Shown here piece after piece: positions 14,005 to 23,793 of a stretch of 61,006 bases of DNA. The notes below the pieces were generated by a model that saw nothing but the letters and a program-made list of their open reading frames with translations, was not told the DNA's origin and did not search any database. Source of the DNA: Chitinophagales bacterium (GTDB taxonomy: Bacteria > Bacteroidota > Bacteroidia > Chitinophagales > Chitinophagaceae); the NCBI GenBank assembly GCA_015655015.1, contig JAATFV010000110.1:1-61006 (forward strand), in the 5' to 3' direction. A program made the translations under genes and the position numbers. Every line of letters starts with the position of its first letter. Within the stretch, counting starts at the first letter, position 1.

Positions 14005-16908
14005 TTACAGCTCAGCTTTTAATCCCACGATAATAGAATGATTGGAAGGAACATTAAAACTGGAAATCCCCTGCCCGTTGCCACTGCCGGCCAGGCTTAC
14101 TTCCGGATCAGACCCGGAATATTTTTTATGAAGGATGAAATTGGTGGCGGTCACCGTTAGCATCAGCTCTTTCACACCTCTTCCTTTCAATAGGGAAGAA
14201 GTTATATTATACCCCACGGATGCCTGGCGTAATTTCAGATAGCTGCCATCCTCCACAGAGCTCTCATCCGCCAACGGAAATATTTTCTGATAATAGTTCT
14301 GGGTCAGCGCAACAGGAGTCCTGTTTTGCCTCCCCGTGCTTTGAATAATACCATCGAAGACCCGGGTCGTTCCCCTGGCAGCTGTTCCTTCAGCAGTACC
14401 ATAGTTGAATAAATAATGATTGTCCAGGTTCAGGACCTTACCCCCATCCCTATGATCCAGGACAATGGAAATACGAAAGGACTTCCAGGTGATCGTACTG
14501 GTCAATCCCCCTGTCCAATCAGGCGTGACATTTCCGATTACCGAATTGTCTCTCGCTATCTGGGGATAACCTTTATCGCTTAATAATAACTTACCGGTGG
14601 CGCTGTCACGGAGAAAGGCGTTCCCATAAATGACTCCATAAGCCTGGCCGGCAAAAGCGAAAATACCCGGATGTACAAAGCCTGCAAGCGGGATCGCATT
14701 TACACCCGGCGCCAGCCTGGTCACCTTGTTCCTGATCCTGCTATAATTCACCGTCAGATCCCAGGTGAATTTCCTGGTCCTTATGGGAGTAAAGCCCAGA
14801 ACAGCCTCGATCCCCTTATTATCCATATCGCCCGCATTAAGACTGGCGGAGGAAAACCCCGTTCCCGGAGCGAACGGCGTACCGGGAGTTAACAGGTCTG
14901 TGCTCTTTCTATTGAAATAAGTGAGATCCAAAGAGATCCTGTTTTGAAAGAACAGGGTTTCCAGACCTGCCTCGAATTCTTTCAACGCTTCATTCTTAAG
15001 CGGGAAGCCATAGGTAGTGGTAAGCTGGTAACCATTCAGCCCGTTCACCGGAAAGGAAATATTGCCGACGGAGTAATGGGTATAAGGATTGCTGAGAGAA
15101 TATGGCTGTACATTATCATTACCCACTACAGAATAAGATAGCCGGAATTTGCCGAAATTCAGCAACGAGCTCCCCGTCATGCCCAATGCCCTGGTAAAGA
15201 CAAACCCGGCGCTGGCAGAGCCATACGGATAAAATTGCCGGTCCCGGGATAATACGGAGCTGCCATCATACCGGCCGGTCAGGTTCAGCGTGATCATTTT
15301 CCGGTATTCCAGGATCCCCTGCGCATAGAACCCCACTTTCCGTTGTTGATAATCAGCATAGGTAGAGCTGATATTGCCGGCATTGCCGATATTATAAAAA
15401 GACGGTATCGATAATCCCGTCCCCTGAATAAAATTAGTGTTGCTGTACCTGCTGAGAATATTGTTGCCGGCTAACACATCGACAAATAATTGAGGCCCCA
15501 TCTCCTTCCTGGCTTCTACAATAAGATCATTATTGAATTGCTGGAATTCATTCGTGCGGCTCCAGATCCTTCCGTCAGGATAACCCGAAACGATCCCCTT
15601 GTTCTCATGAAAGCCCGTTGTGTTCGCATACATATCCGCTCCCAGCCTTTCCGTGACAGTAAGCCAGCTTAAGGGATGATAGCTAAAATTGACAACAGGA
15701 AGGATACGGTCCGTCTTATCATCGAGGCCGGCATTATTTACCAGCCAGTAAGGATTATTATGAGCGGCCCAGTACACCTGCTGCGTTCCGTCCGGACGTA
15801 CATCCGGCAACGGGTTCCAGGAAATGGGAGCCGTATAGACAGTCCACAGCGGATTCTCCATGCCTTCGCCTTCCGGTAAACGATGATTATCGGAATGGAC
15901 ATAGGTAAACTGAGTGGTCAGCGTAAGACCCTGTAGCAGTGTCGCTGCATATTTGACAAAAAAGGAATGCCTGCTGTAATAAGTAGAAGGTTCGGTACCG
16001 TCTGTCTTCCGGTAAGAATAGGAAGCCACGTATTGGCCCCTATCCGAAAAACCGCTCACCGTAACATTGTTATCGGTAGTATGGCCCGTTGTAAAGAAAT
16101 CCTTTACATTATCTCTCTTCTTTACCGGTATACCGCCCACGGTCAGCGTATCGATCAGCGGGCCCCAGGAGTACGGCGTCAATGCCCCCCGGTTGCCATC
16201 TATATAGACACTATCCAGCCCCTGCGCAAATTTATCCTGGAACCTGGGAAGAATGGGGTTCTCAAAAGAATAGCTGCTGCTGAAATGAAGGACGGGTCCC
16301 CCCGCTGAGCCAGGTCCCACACCGTTCTTCGTAACAAGTCCCACACCGTTCTTTGTAGTGATAACAAGCGCGCCCCTGGCCGCAGAGGCCCCATATAGCG
16401 CTGCAGCCGCAGCTCCTTTCAATACGGTAATACTTTCGATAATATTCGGATCGATATCTCCGGCCCTGTTGACCGTGCCTCCGGCAAACAAAGCATTATC
16501 CGGATTCCCCGCTTCCGAATTATCCATAGGAATACCGTCTATTACAAACAAAGGCTGACTCTCCCCTACCAGCGAATGGATACCCCGGATCGTTATGCGG
16601 ACGGAACTGCCCGGCATACCGCTGGAATTAGTGACCTGTACACCGGCAACCTTACCGGCCAGCGCATTTTCGATATTGCCCTGTCCCGCATCGGTTAGCG
16701 ACGCTCCTTTCACTTCCTGTTGGGCATAGGTAAGCAACCTTTTTTCCCTTTTTATCCCCAGGGCTGTTACAACTACTTCCGGTAAGCGAACAACGGAGGG
16801 TCTTACCGCATTCGAATCGATCCCACTCCCGGTAATTGCCTTGATTTGAGCGGATGCAGGCAGGTAATAACAAACCAGCATCCCTGATAATAGCAGCGAT
16901 TTTCTCAT
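14005..16908 (-). CDS. SusC/RagA-like TonB-dependent outer-membrane transporter
   Basis: A 967-residue porin with a Sec signal (to about residue 20, LPASAQ) and a TonB box-like EVVVTALGIKREKR. The plug has RITIRGIHSLVGESQPLFVIDGIP and ends in LKGAAAAALYGASAARGALVITTKNG. A C-terminal 22-strand barrel ends FNVPSNHSIIVGLKAEL. It lacks the usual N-terminal carboxypeptidase-regulatory-like domain, so the mature protein starts almost at the TonB box. An 8-residue in-frame duplication (TKNGVG repeated) lies at the plug-barrel junction. It partners the SusD-like gene that follows. Confidence 0.94.
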   Translation of the reverse strand: MRKSLLLSGMLVCYYLPASAQIKAITGSGIDSNAVRPSVVRLPEVVVTALGIKREKRLLTYAQQEVKGASLTDAGQGNIENALAGKVAGVQVTNSSGMPGSSVRITIRGIHSLVGESQPLFVIDGIPMDNSEAGNPDNALFAGGTVNRAGDIDPNIIESITVLKGAAAAALYGASAARGALVITTKNGVGLVTKNGVGPGSAGGPVLHFSSSYSFENPILPRFQDKFAQGLDSVYIDGNRGALTPYSWGPLIDTLTVGGIPVKKRDNVKDFFTTGHTTDNNVTVSGFSDRGQYVASYSYRKTDGTEPSTYYSRHSFFVKYAATLLQGLTLTTQFTYVHSDNHRLPEGEGMENPLWTVYTAPISWNPLPDVRPDGTQQVYWAAHNNPYWLVNNAGLDDKTDRILPVVNFSYHPLSWLTVTERLGADMYANTTGFHENKGIVSGYPDGRIWSRTNEFQQFNNDLIVEARKEMGPQLFVDVLAGNNILSRYSNTNFIQGTGLSIPSFYNIGNAGNISSTYADYQQRKVGFYAQGILEYRKMITLNLTGRYDGSSVLSRDRQFYPYGSASAGFVFTRALGMTGSSLLNFGKFRLSYSVVGNDNVQPYSLSNPYTHYSVGNISFPVNGLNGYQLTTTYGFPLKNEALKEFEAGLETLFFQNRISLDLTYFNRKSTDLLTPGTPFAPGTGFSSASLNAGDMDNKGIEAVLGFTPIRTRKFTWDLTVNYSRIRNKVTRLAPGVNAIPLAGFVHPGIFAFAGQAYGVIYGNAFLRDSATGKLLLSDKGYPQIARDNSVIGNVTPDWTGGLTSTITWKSFRISIVLDHRDGGKVLNLDNHYLFNYGTAEGTAARGTTRVFDGIIQSTGRQNRTPVALTQNYYQKIFPLADESSVEDGSYLKLRQASVGYNITSSLLKGRGVKELMLTVTATNFILHKKYSGSDPEVSLAGSGNGQGISSFNVPSNHSIIVGLKAEL
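16311..16358. repeat. 24-bp in-frame tandem duplication within susC-like gene
   Basis: Units 16311-16334 and 16335-16358 share CCCACACCGTTCTT with three differences over 24 bp. They encode two copies of a TKNGVG peptide just after the plug domain, in a surface loop or hinge position. Confidence 0.9.
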
Positions 16909-17036
16909 GTGGACACTCTAATTTATCTACAACAGGAAAAAGATAATTATGAAAAGTTTTCAGTTGAAATTTTGGCCGGGAAAAAAACTCTTACAGTGTA
17001 TAAAAAAGTCGCTTTTGCCGGCCTCTAAGCTTTGGC

Positions 17037-17067
17037 TTGGTAGGTCATAACCGGAATAGTACCTTTG
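17037..17067 (+). promoter_or_regulatory. folD promoter, nearly leaderless
   Basis: A -33 TTG (17037-17039) and a -7 TACCTTTG (17060-17067) are 20 bp apart, a good Bacteroidota promoter. The folD ATG begins at 17072, 4 nt after the -7 box, where transcription would normally start. The mRNA should have little or no 5' leader. Confidence 0.75.
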
Positions 17068-17071
17068 CGCC

Positions 17072-17965
17072 ATGGAATTATTAGACGGACAACTCGTTTC
17101 CCGAAAGATCAAAGACACACTCCGGCTCCAGGTAGCCCAATTGACCACAGAAGGCAAAAAAGTTCCCCACCTGGCTGCTGTCCTGGTAGGAAATAACGGA
17201 GCCAGCGAAACCTACGTTGGGGCCAAAGTAAAAGCCTGTGCGGAAATAGGTTATAAATCCACCCTCATCCGGCTCGAAGACACGATCAGCGAAAACAAGC
17301 TGCTGAATATCATTGAAGACCTGAATAATGATGTGGATGTAGACGGGATCCTGGTCCAATTGCCGGTGCCAAAACATATTTCGGATGAGAAGATCATCAA
17401 TGCGATCCACCCCTCCAAGGATGTGGATGGATTTCATCCTATTAACATAGGTAAGCTGGTGCAGGGACAGCCCACCTTTATCTCTGCCACCCCCCATGGC
17501 GTCCTGCTGATGCTGGAACACTATAAAATAGATACAAAAGGCAAACATGCCGTGGTGGTAGGACGCAGCAATATCGTCGGAAGGCCGATGAGCATCCTGC
17601 TGAGCAGTAACACTAATACCGGAAATTGTACGGTCACCATCTGTCATTCCCATACCCGCAACCTGAAAGAGCTATGCCTGCAGGCCGATATTATCGTAGC
17701 TGCGCTGGGACGTGCGGAATTTGTGACCGCCGATATGGTAAAAGAAGGAGCTATTATCATCGACGTAGGCATTACCCGTGTTCCCGATGCCAGTAAAAAA
17801 AGCGGTTTTGCCCTCAAAGGCGACGTAAAGTTCGATGAAGTAGCACCCCGTTGCAGCTATATTACCCCCGTACCCGGAGGAGTTGGCCCCATGACGATCG
17901 CAGCCTTGATGAAAAATACCTTCATGGCCTGCGAAGAAAGAAATGGGAAAGTGTTGTTTGATTAA
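17072..17965 (+). CDS. folD: Methylenetetrahydrofolate dehydrogenase/cyclohydrolase
   Basis: Bifunctional one-carbon enzyme that converts 5,10-methylene-THF to 10-formyl-THF via methenyl-THF. The 297-residue protein has [18 protein letters not shown] (about 39-56) with the catalytic Lys, [13 protein letters not shown], the Rossmann stretch [16 protein letters not shown], and [15 protein letters not shown] near the C-terminus. It has its own promoter. The last codons and stop are repeated downstream, and queE follows 56 nt later on the same strand. Confidence 0.97.
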   Translation: MELLDGQLVSRKIKDTLRLQVAQLTTEGKKVPHLAAVLVGNNGASETYVGAKVKACAEIGYKSTLIRLEDTISENKLLNIIEDLNNDVDVDGILVQLPVPKHISDEKIINAIHPSKDVDGFHPINIGKLVQGQPTFISATPHGVLLMLEHYKIDTKGKHAVVVGRSNIVGRPMSILLSSNTNTGNCTVTICHSHTRNLKELCLQADIIVAALGRAEFVTADMVKEGAIIIDVGITRVPDASKKSGFALKGDVKFDEVAPRCSYITPVPGGVGPMTIAALMKNTFMACEERNGKVLFD

Positions 17966-18003
17966 TAAGTTGTTTGATTAATAAAAGGCCTGTTTGATTA
18001 ATA
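17954..18003 (+). repeat. Triplicated folD 3' end
   Basis: TTGTTTGATTAATAA at 17954-17968 includes the last codons and TAA of folD. It recurs exactly at 17970-17984 and in shortened form (TGTTTGATTAATA) at 17991-18003. The array fills most of the folD-queE gap. Confidence 0.92.
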
Positions 18004-18021
18004 TATGAATTATTACTATAC

Positions 18022-18648
18022 ATGGAATTGATGTCAGCAGCGCAGCAGGTAGGGGTTTTGCCTGTAATGGAAGCTTTTTATACGATCCAGGGAGAAGGCT
18101 TTCATCAGGGAAAAGCAGCCTATTTCATCCGCCTCGGCGGTTGCGATGTAGGCTGTGTATGGTGTGACGTAAAGGACAGCTGGGATATCAACCGTCATCC
18201 CCAACTGCCCGTAGCAGAGATTGTCGCCGCAGCCAGCGCCTGGCCTGGCCGCCTGGCCGTAGTAACGGGGGGAGAGCCCCTGATGCATGACTGCACGGCG
18301 CTGACCAATCAGCTGCACCAGGCAGGATTCACCACGAATATCGAGACCTCAGGGTCCTGGCCATTAAGCGGAGAATGGGACTGGATCTGTCTTTCCCCCA
18401 AAAAATTCAAAGCCCCCCTTCCGGAGATCCTGCCCCTGGCGGATGAACTGAAAGTAGTCATTTTCAACAAAACGGACTTTGAATGGGCTGAACAATGGGC
18501 CGCCCGGGTAGCCCCGCATTGCAAGCTCTTTCTCCAGCCCGAATGGAGCAAGTCCGCTGCTATCACCCCCCTGATCATCGACTATATCAAGAACAATCCC
18601 CGGTGGGAATTTTCCCTCCAGCTTCACAAATACATCCAGGTACCCTGA
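18022..18648 (+). CDS. queE: 7-carboxy-7-deazaguanine synthase
   Basis: Radical-SAM enzyme that contracts 6-carboxytetrahydropterin to 7-carboxy-7-deazaguanine in queuosine synthesis. The 208-residue protein has the CxxxCxxC cluster loop in GGCDVGCVWCDVKDSWD (about 40-56), EAFYTIQGEGFHQGK near the N-terminus, and VVTGGEPLMHD for SAM binding. The length fits the short bacterial form. Two PTPS-family genes that could supply its substrate lie about 21 kb away next to folE. It is downstream of folD, possibly cotranscribed. Confidence 0.94.
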   Translation: MELMSAAQQVGVLPVMEAFYTIQGEGFHQGKAAYFIRLGGCDVGCVWCDVKDSWDINRHPQLPVAEIVAAASAWPGRLAVVTGGEPLMHDCTALTNQLHQAGFTTNIETSGSWPLSGEWDWICLSPKKFKAPLPEILPLADELKVVIFNKTDFEWAEQWAARVAPHCKLFLQPEWSKSAAITPLIIDYIKNNPRWEFSLQLHKYIQVP

Positions 18649-18863
18649 TTCAACGCTCCCGTCAGCACGCTCTTCTATACCGGAACAGCCATTCTGTTAA
18701 CCGAACGCTTCCGGCCGGTCTCCGGTTGCCAGTTATTTAATCAGGATTTCAGGGCAGGGGCCTAATAAATCTTTATAACATACGTTTTAGATTTTGATTC
18801 GTAATTTTCTTGTATGAATCGCGCAAGCGTTCTCGAACACCATTAAAAAAGACTAATATACCC

Positions 18864-20792
18864 GTGAGTAAAAACCGCATCTCTTTTCTTCTACTCCCTG
18901 TCCTATGCCTCCTGATGGCCTGGCCGGCTTCCGCCCAGTACAATCCTGACAAAGTGAACAAAAAAGCCGCCCAGCTTTATTCGAAAGCACTGGAACTGGC
19001 GGAATCGGATAATTTTAAAGGAGGGATCGAAGCCCTGCAGCAAGCTGTTAAGATTGACAATAAATTTGAAGATGCCTATCTCTCCCTGGCCGGTATGTAC
19101 GGAGAGCTGAAAAATTACCAGGGCGCCATCCTTAACTATGAAATGGCAAAGGCTATCGATAGCATCTATTTCCTCGATTATAATCTCCCCTATTCGATCA
19201 ACCAGGCAGGCCAGGGTAACTTTGAAAAAGCCTTGGAAGCCGTAAAAATATTCCTCACCATCACCAACTTAAACGAGACCAGCCGGAAAGCCGGCGAATA
19301 CAGGCAAAAATGTTACCAGTTTGCCCTGGATTATGCCCAAAACAAAAAAGCCTCCGATTATAAATTTGAATTGCAGAACATGGGGGACAGCATCAATAGC
19401 TCCGTATCGGAGTACTACCCTACCATTACCATTGACGGAACCAAGCTGATCTATACCCGCCGTGTCAACAACTTCAACGAAGACTTTTACGAGTCCGGAC
19501 GGCTGAACGGCTCCTGGAGCAAATCCCAAAGCCTGGCCGGGAACATCAACACCAACCAGAATGAAGGAGCGCAGAACATTTCCCAGGACGGGCAATGGCT
19601 CATCTTCACCGGATGTAATTTCCCCGAAGGACATGGAAGCTGCGATCTCTACATATCCTATCTCACCGCCGAGGGATGGAGCACACCGGAGAACCTGGGA
19701 GATAGCATCAACACCGAAGCCTGGGAGTCAGCCCCTTCCCTCTCCCCCGATAAAAGAGACCTCTATTTTGCCAGCCGTAGACCCGATGGTTTTGGCGGCA
19801 GCGATATTTATGTCAGCCACCGGCTGCTAAACGGCAACTGGAGCTCCCCGGAAAACCTCGGCCCCGTTATCAATACGGGTGGAGATGAAGGCACCCCCTT
19901 TATCCATGCAGACAACCAAAGCCTCTATTTCACCTCCAGCGGCCATCCCGGTTATGGCGGAGACGACCTCTTCATATCCAGGAAAGGCCCCAAAGGCATC
20001 TGGGGAAAACCGGAAAACCTCGGATATCCCATCAATACTATTGAGAACGAAGGCAGCCTCGTCATTTCAGCCGACGGGAAAACAGCCTACTATGCCAGCG
20101 ACCGCGCGGACAGCCGGGGCGGCCTGGACCTCTATACCTTTCAATTACGCAATGATATCCGCCCCGCACAGACCCTATGGGTAAAAGGAAAAGTATTTGA
20201 TAAATCCACCCGCAAAGGACTGCCCTCCAGTGTCGAGCTCACCGACCTTTCCACCAAAGAAGTCATCAGCAAATTACAAACCAGCGAAACAGGTAATTAC
20301 CTCATCACGCTGCCGAAAGGAAAAGATTATGCTTTTAATGTGAACAGGAAAGGATACCTCTTCTTCTCCGAAAACTTCCCGCTTAGCCAGCAGCAGGGAG
20401 ACACCGCCTCTTATACGATCGACATCCCCCTTCAGGCCATCGAAGCCAATGCAGCCATCGTATTGAAAAATATCTTTTTCGACCCCAATAAATATGAGCT
20501 GAAGCCTGAGTCGCAGGTAGAGCTGGACGAAGTCGTTCAGCTGATGAAAGACAACCCCACCGTAAAGATCCAGATCAATGGCCATACAGATAATTCCGGC
20601 AAAGCCGCCGACAACATAGGCCTGTCAGAGAACAGGGCTAAATCTGTCACCGCTTACCTCGTGACAAAAGGGATCAGCGCCGGCCGCCTTTCTTTCAAGG
20701 GTTACGGAGACACGTTGCCCATCGCGGATAACTCCTCGGCAGAAGGACGGGCGCAAAATCGCCGCACCGAACTGAAAGTCGTCAGCAGATAA
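18864..20792 (+). CDS. PorE-like OmpA-family protein (TPR, PD40, CRD, OmpA)
   Basis: From GTG 18864 the product is 642 residues with a signal peptide (MSKNRISFLLLPVLCLLMAW-PASAQ). Domain order: TPR helices (about 30-145), a beta-propeller of PD40 repeats (about 190-425; FASRRPDGFGGSDIYVS, FTSSGHPGYGGDDLFIS, YASDRADSRGGLDLYTF), a carboxypeptidase-regulatory-like domain (about 440-515), and an OmpA peptidoglycan-binding domain (NGHTDNSGKAADNIGLSENRAK type). This order is that of PorE of the type IX secretion system, though similar paralogues exist. A TTG at 18810 would add a basic extension before the signal peptide. A 10-codon ORF (18814-18846) precedes it. Confidence 0.85.
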   Translation: MSKNRISFLLLPVLCLLMAWPASAQYNPDKVNKKAAQLYSKALELAESDNFKGGIEALQQAVKIDNKFEDAYLSLAGMYGELKNYQGAILNYEMAKAIDSIYFLDYNLPYSINQAGQGNFEKALEAVKIFLTITNLNETSRKAGEYRQKCYQFALDYAQNKKASDYKFELQNMGDSINSSVSEYYPTITIDGTKLIYTRRVNNFNEDFYESGRLNGSWSKSQSLAGNINTNQNEGAQNISQDGQWLIFTGCNFPEGHGSCDLYISYLTAEGWSTPENLGDSINTEAWESAPSLSPDKRDLYFASRRPDGFGGSDIYVSHRLLNGNWSSPENLGPVINTGGDEGTPFIHADNQSLYFTSSGHPGYGGDDLFISRKGPKGIWGKPENLGYPINTIENEGSLVISADGKTAYYASDRADSRGGLDLYTFQLRNDIRPAQTLWVKGKVFDKSTRKGLPSSVELTDLSTKEVISKLQTSETGNYLITLPKGKDYAFNVNRKGYLFFSENFPLSQQQGDTASYTIDIPLQAIEANAAIVLKNIFFDPNKYELKPESQVELDEVVQLMKDNPTVKIQINGHTDNSGKAADNIGLSENRAKSVTAYLVTKGISAGRLSFKGYGDTLPIADNSSAEGRAQNRRTELKVVSR

Positions 20793-20902
20793 CGAAGTTT
20801 CCAGCCTGATCAGCCCCTGCCCTCCTCCCGCCATTTTTTATCCACACTCCCTCCTGCTAATTTTTTTAGTTTTACCTTTACCCTGCACCATCTCACCTCC
20901 CC

Positions 20903-22018
20903 ATGGAAAATGATCTTTTATATCAATTGGCCCTCTCAAAGGTACCCGGCATCGGCCCTGCACATGCCAGGAAACTGATCAGACATTTCGGTGAAGCCAG
21001 GCCCATTTTCCAGGCCGGCAGGCCTTTATTAAAAAAGGTCTGCGGTGAGAATCGTGCCGATGCTATCGTACAGTTCAACGAATTTCAGGAGATAGAAAAA
21101 GAACAGTCCTTCCTGGAAAAATATGCCATGCGCTCCCTTTTCATCACGGAGAAAGATTATCCGCAGCGCTTGCTGAACTGCGACCAGGCGCCCATTCTTT
21201 TATTCTATAAAGGCAATGCAGACCTGAATAACACAAAGATCATATCGGTAGTGGGCACACGCAGCCCTACGGAATACGGGAAGCAGGCAGCTGCCATGCT
21301 GATGAAAGAGCTGGCGTCTTCCGGAATATTGATTATCAGCGGCCTTGCCTATGGTGTCGATGCCATTGCGCATCAATCGGCCCTGGACTATGGCCTGCCG
21401 ACAGTAGGCGTCCTCGGACATGGATTGGACCAGATCTACCCGCAGCAAAATGCCCCGCTGGCCAGACAAATGGTACAACAGGGAGGCTTGCTTACACAAT
21501 TTAATATTGGTTGCGGTCCCGAAAGCTATAATTTCCCTACCCGTAACAAGCTGGTAGCCGCCATGAGTGATGCCCTGATCGTCATAGAAACAGCTTCCAG
21601 AGGAGGCAGCATGCTGACCGTAGACAACGCCCTTGCATTCAATAAAAAGGTCTTTGCGCTCCCCGGCCGGCTCAATGACCCTAAAAGTGCCGGCTGTAAC
21701 GCGCTTATCGCCAGTGGCAAGGCCTGCCTGCTCACCGGGGCGCAGCAGCTCCTGAACGATATGAAATGGAACGATACGGTCAAAAAGCCTGGAACACAGC
21801 AGACTGCGCTATTTCCGACGCCTTCCGATGAATCACGCTTATCGGAAGAAGAAAAGAAAGTGCTGCAGCTTCTTCGCAAAAAAGGTATCCTAACGCTCGA
21901 CGAGCTGGCTGCGGGCAGCAATCAACGCAGCGGCCCCCTTTCCATGGCCCTTCTCAACCTTGAATTGCAGGGATGGATAGACGCCCGTCCGGGAAAAAGA
22001 TACCAGCTTAGGGCATAA
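20903..22018 (+). CDS. dprA: DNA processing protein DprA
   Basis: Binds incoming single-stranded DNA during natural transformation and loads RecA. The 371-residue protein has an N-terminal SAM/HhH region (LALSKVPGIGPAHARKLIRHFG), then the DprA Rossmann fold with VVGTRSPTEYGKQAA, ISGLAYGVDAIAHQSAL and ASRGGSMLTVDNALAFNKKVFALPG. A winged-helix-like C-terminus follows (about 310-371). Length and motifs are normal. ATG 20903 is 110 nt after the PorE-like gene. Confidence 0.95.
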   Translation: MENDLLYQLALSKVPGIGPAHARKLIRHFGEARPIFQAGRPLLKKVCGENRADAIVQFNEFQEIEKEQSFLEKYAMRSLFITEKDYPQRLLNCDQAPILLFYKGNADLNNTKIISVVGTRSPTEYGKQAAAMLMKELASSGILIISGLAYGVDAIAHQSALDYGLPTVGVLGHGLDQIYPQQNAPLARQMVQQGGLLTQFNIGCGPESYNFPTRNKLVAAMSDALIVIETASRGGSMLTVDNALAFNKKVFALPGRLNDPKSAGCNALIASGKACLLTGAQQLLNDMKWNDTVKKPGTQQTALFPTPSDESRLSEEEKKVLQLLRKKGILTLDELAAGSNQRSGPLSMALLNLELQGWIDARPGKRYQLRA

Positions 22019-22107
22019 TCCAGCCTCCCCCCCCTAAAAATCATCCAATTTTTACGAACTTTTTATAACCCATTAATTATCAATTACTTTCAAAACTTTC
22101 ACACTAA

Positions 22108-22165
22108 CCCTCCCCAAACACCCCCCCACCCCCACCCTGCACTCCCACCCCTCACCGCTCCCCCC
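22108..22165 (-). other. G-quadruplex-forming tract before guaB
   Basis: The + strand of the dprA-guaB gap is nearly free of G from about 22020 to 22150. It carries C runs at 22108-22110, 22112-22115, 22121-22127, 22129-22133, 22135-22137, 22144-22146, 22148-22151 and 22160-22165. The minus strand therefore has eight G runs with mostly 1-6 nt loops, well beyond the G3N1-7 rule. The motif is seen directly; structure in the cell is not shown. Confidence 0.7.
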
Positions 22166-22230
22166 GGCCCTCACTCAGCAGACCTCCCCGGGCTACCGGC
22201 ATGCCCCTGCAGGTTCTCCATTATAAAAAT

Positions 22231-22262
22231 TTGGACCGCATTTATCCCCTGCACTATCTTTG
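22231..22262 (+). promoter_or_regulatory. guaB promoter, nearly leaderless
   Basis: A -33 TTG (22231-22233) and -7 TATCTTTG (22255-22262) are separated by 21 bp. The guaB ATG follows the -7 box by only 3 nt, so the transcript should begin at or within a few bases of the start codon. Confidence 0.75.
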
Positions 22263-22265
22263 CAC

Positions 22266-23765
22266 ATGGCAAGAATAAATCCCCCCACCAGCAGTTCAAA
22301 ATCCCCCTCAAAGTTTTTCGGAGACGGTCTCACGTTCGATGACGTATTGTTATTACCGGCTTTTTCACAGGTTTTACCCCGTGAAGTAGATATCCGCAGC
22401 AAGCTCACGAAAGAGATCACCTTAAACATTCCGATGTTGTCGTCGGCCATGGATACCGTGACGGAAGCCACCCTGGCGATGGCCCTTGCACGCGAGGGGG
22501 GCATTGGCATCCTGCACAAGAACATGAGCATTGAAAAGCAGGTGGAACAGGTAAGAAAGGTCAAACGCAGCGAGAGCGGACTGATCATCGATCCGATCAC
22601 CCTGCACGAAGAGGCAACGATCGGCGACGCGCTGAAACTGATGAAAGAGAATAAGATCGGAGGCATCCCCATCGTCGGAAACAACAATACCCTCGTAGGC
22701 ATTCTCACCAACCGGGACCTTCGTTTTGAAGATAACAAACGTCGCAAAGTGAGCGAAGTGATGACCAAAGAGAACCTGATCACCGCCCCGGAAGGGACAG
22801 ACCTGAAAAAAGCGGAAAAGATCCTTCAGAAATATAAGATCGAAAAGCTCCCTGTCGTAAACAAGCAGGGCAAGCTGATCGGGCTGATCACCTACCGGGA
22901 TATCCTCCAGCTGACCAGTTACCCGAATGCAGTAAAAGATGCCTATGGTCGCCTGTTAGTAGGCGCCGCACTGGGTATCACCAAAGATCTGCTGGACAGG
23001 GCAGGCGCCCTTCAGCAGATCGGAGTAGACGTGGTAACGCTGGATAGCGCTCACGGCCATCACATAGGGGTCATCAATGCACTGAAATCATTAAAAAAGA
23101 CCTTTAAGAACCTGCAGGTGATTGCCGGCAATATCGGTACGGCTGCCGGGGCCAAAGCCCTGGCCGATGCAGGAGCCGACGCCGTAAAAGTCGGGATAGG
23201 ACCAGGCTCTATCTGCACCACCCGTATCGTTGCCGGAGCCGGCGTTCCCCAGATCACCGCCGTCATGGAAGCGGCTTCCGCATTGCGGTCTACCAACATT
23301 CCCGTCATCGCAGACGGAGGCATCCGTTATACAGGCGATATGGTAAAGGCCTTGTCCGCAGGAGCGAATGTGGTGATGATGGGCAGCGTATTCGCCGGTG
23401 TGGAAGAAAGTCCCGGCGAAACGATCATCTACGAAGGCAGAAAATTCAAGCAATACCGCGGCATGGGCTCTATCGGAGCCATGGCCCAGGGTAGCAGCGA
23501 CCGGTATTTCCAGGACGTAGAAGACGATATAAAGAAGCTGGTTCCCGAAGGCATCGAAGGCCGGGTCGCCTTCAAAGGCAATCTGAATGAAGTGGTCCAG
23601 CAATATGTCGGCGGTCTGCGGGCAGGGATGGGCTACTGTGGCGCCAAAGACATCAAGGCATTACAGCAGAACTCCCAGTTCATCAAGATCACCAGCGCCG
23701 GCATGAAAGAAAGCCATGCGCACGACATCGAGATCACCAAGGAATCACCGAATTACAGCCGATAA
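22266..23765 (+). CDS. guaB: IMP dehydrogenase
   Basis: Oxidises IMP to XMP with NAD, the committed step to GTP. The 499-residue protein has a TIM barrel interrupted by two CBS domains (about 95-205; [36 protein letters not shown]). Catalytic loop: [18 protein letters not shown]. Flap: [15 protein letters not shown]. Start: ATG 22266; a TTG two codons earlier overlaps the -7 box. The final codons run into the lnt region, 28 nt before the lnt start. Confidence 0.97.
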   Translation: MARINPPTSSSKSPSKFFGDGLTFDDVLLLPAFSQVLPREVDIRSKLTKEITLNIPMLSSAMDTVTEATLAMALAREGGIGILHKNMSIEKQVEQVRKVKRSESGLIIDPITLHEEATIGDALKLMKENKIGGIPIVGNNNTLVGILTNRDLRFEDNKRRKVSEVMTKENLITAPEGTDLKKAEKILQKYKIEKLPVVNKQGKLIGLITYRDILQLTSYPNAVKDAYGRLLVGAALGITKDLLDRAGALQQIGVDVVTLDSAHGHHIGVINALKSLKKTFKNLQVIAGNIGTAAGAKALADAGADAVKVGIGPGSICTTRIVAGAGVPQITAVMEAASALRSTNIPVIADGGIRYTGDMVKALSAGANVVMMGSVFAGVEESPGETIIYEGRKFKQYRGMGSIGAMAQGSSDRYFQDVEDDIKKLVPEGIEGRVAFKGNLNEVVQQYVGGLRAGMGYCGAKDIKALQQNSQFIKITSAGMKESHAHDIEITKESPNYSR

Positions 23766-23793
23766 TCACCGGGACATCCTAAATACTCAAGAC

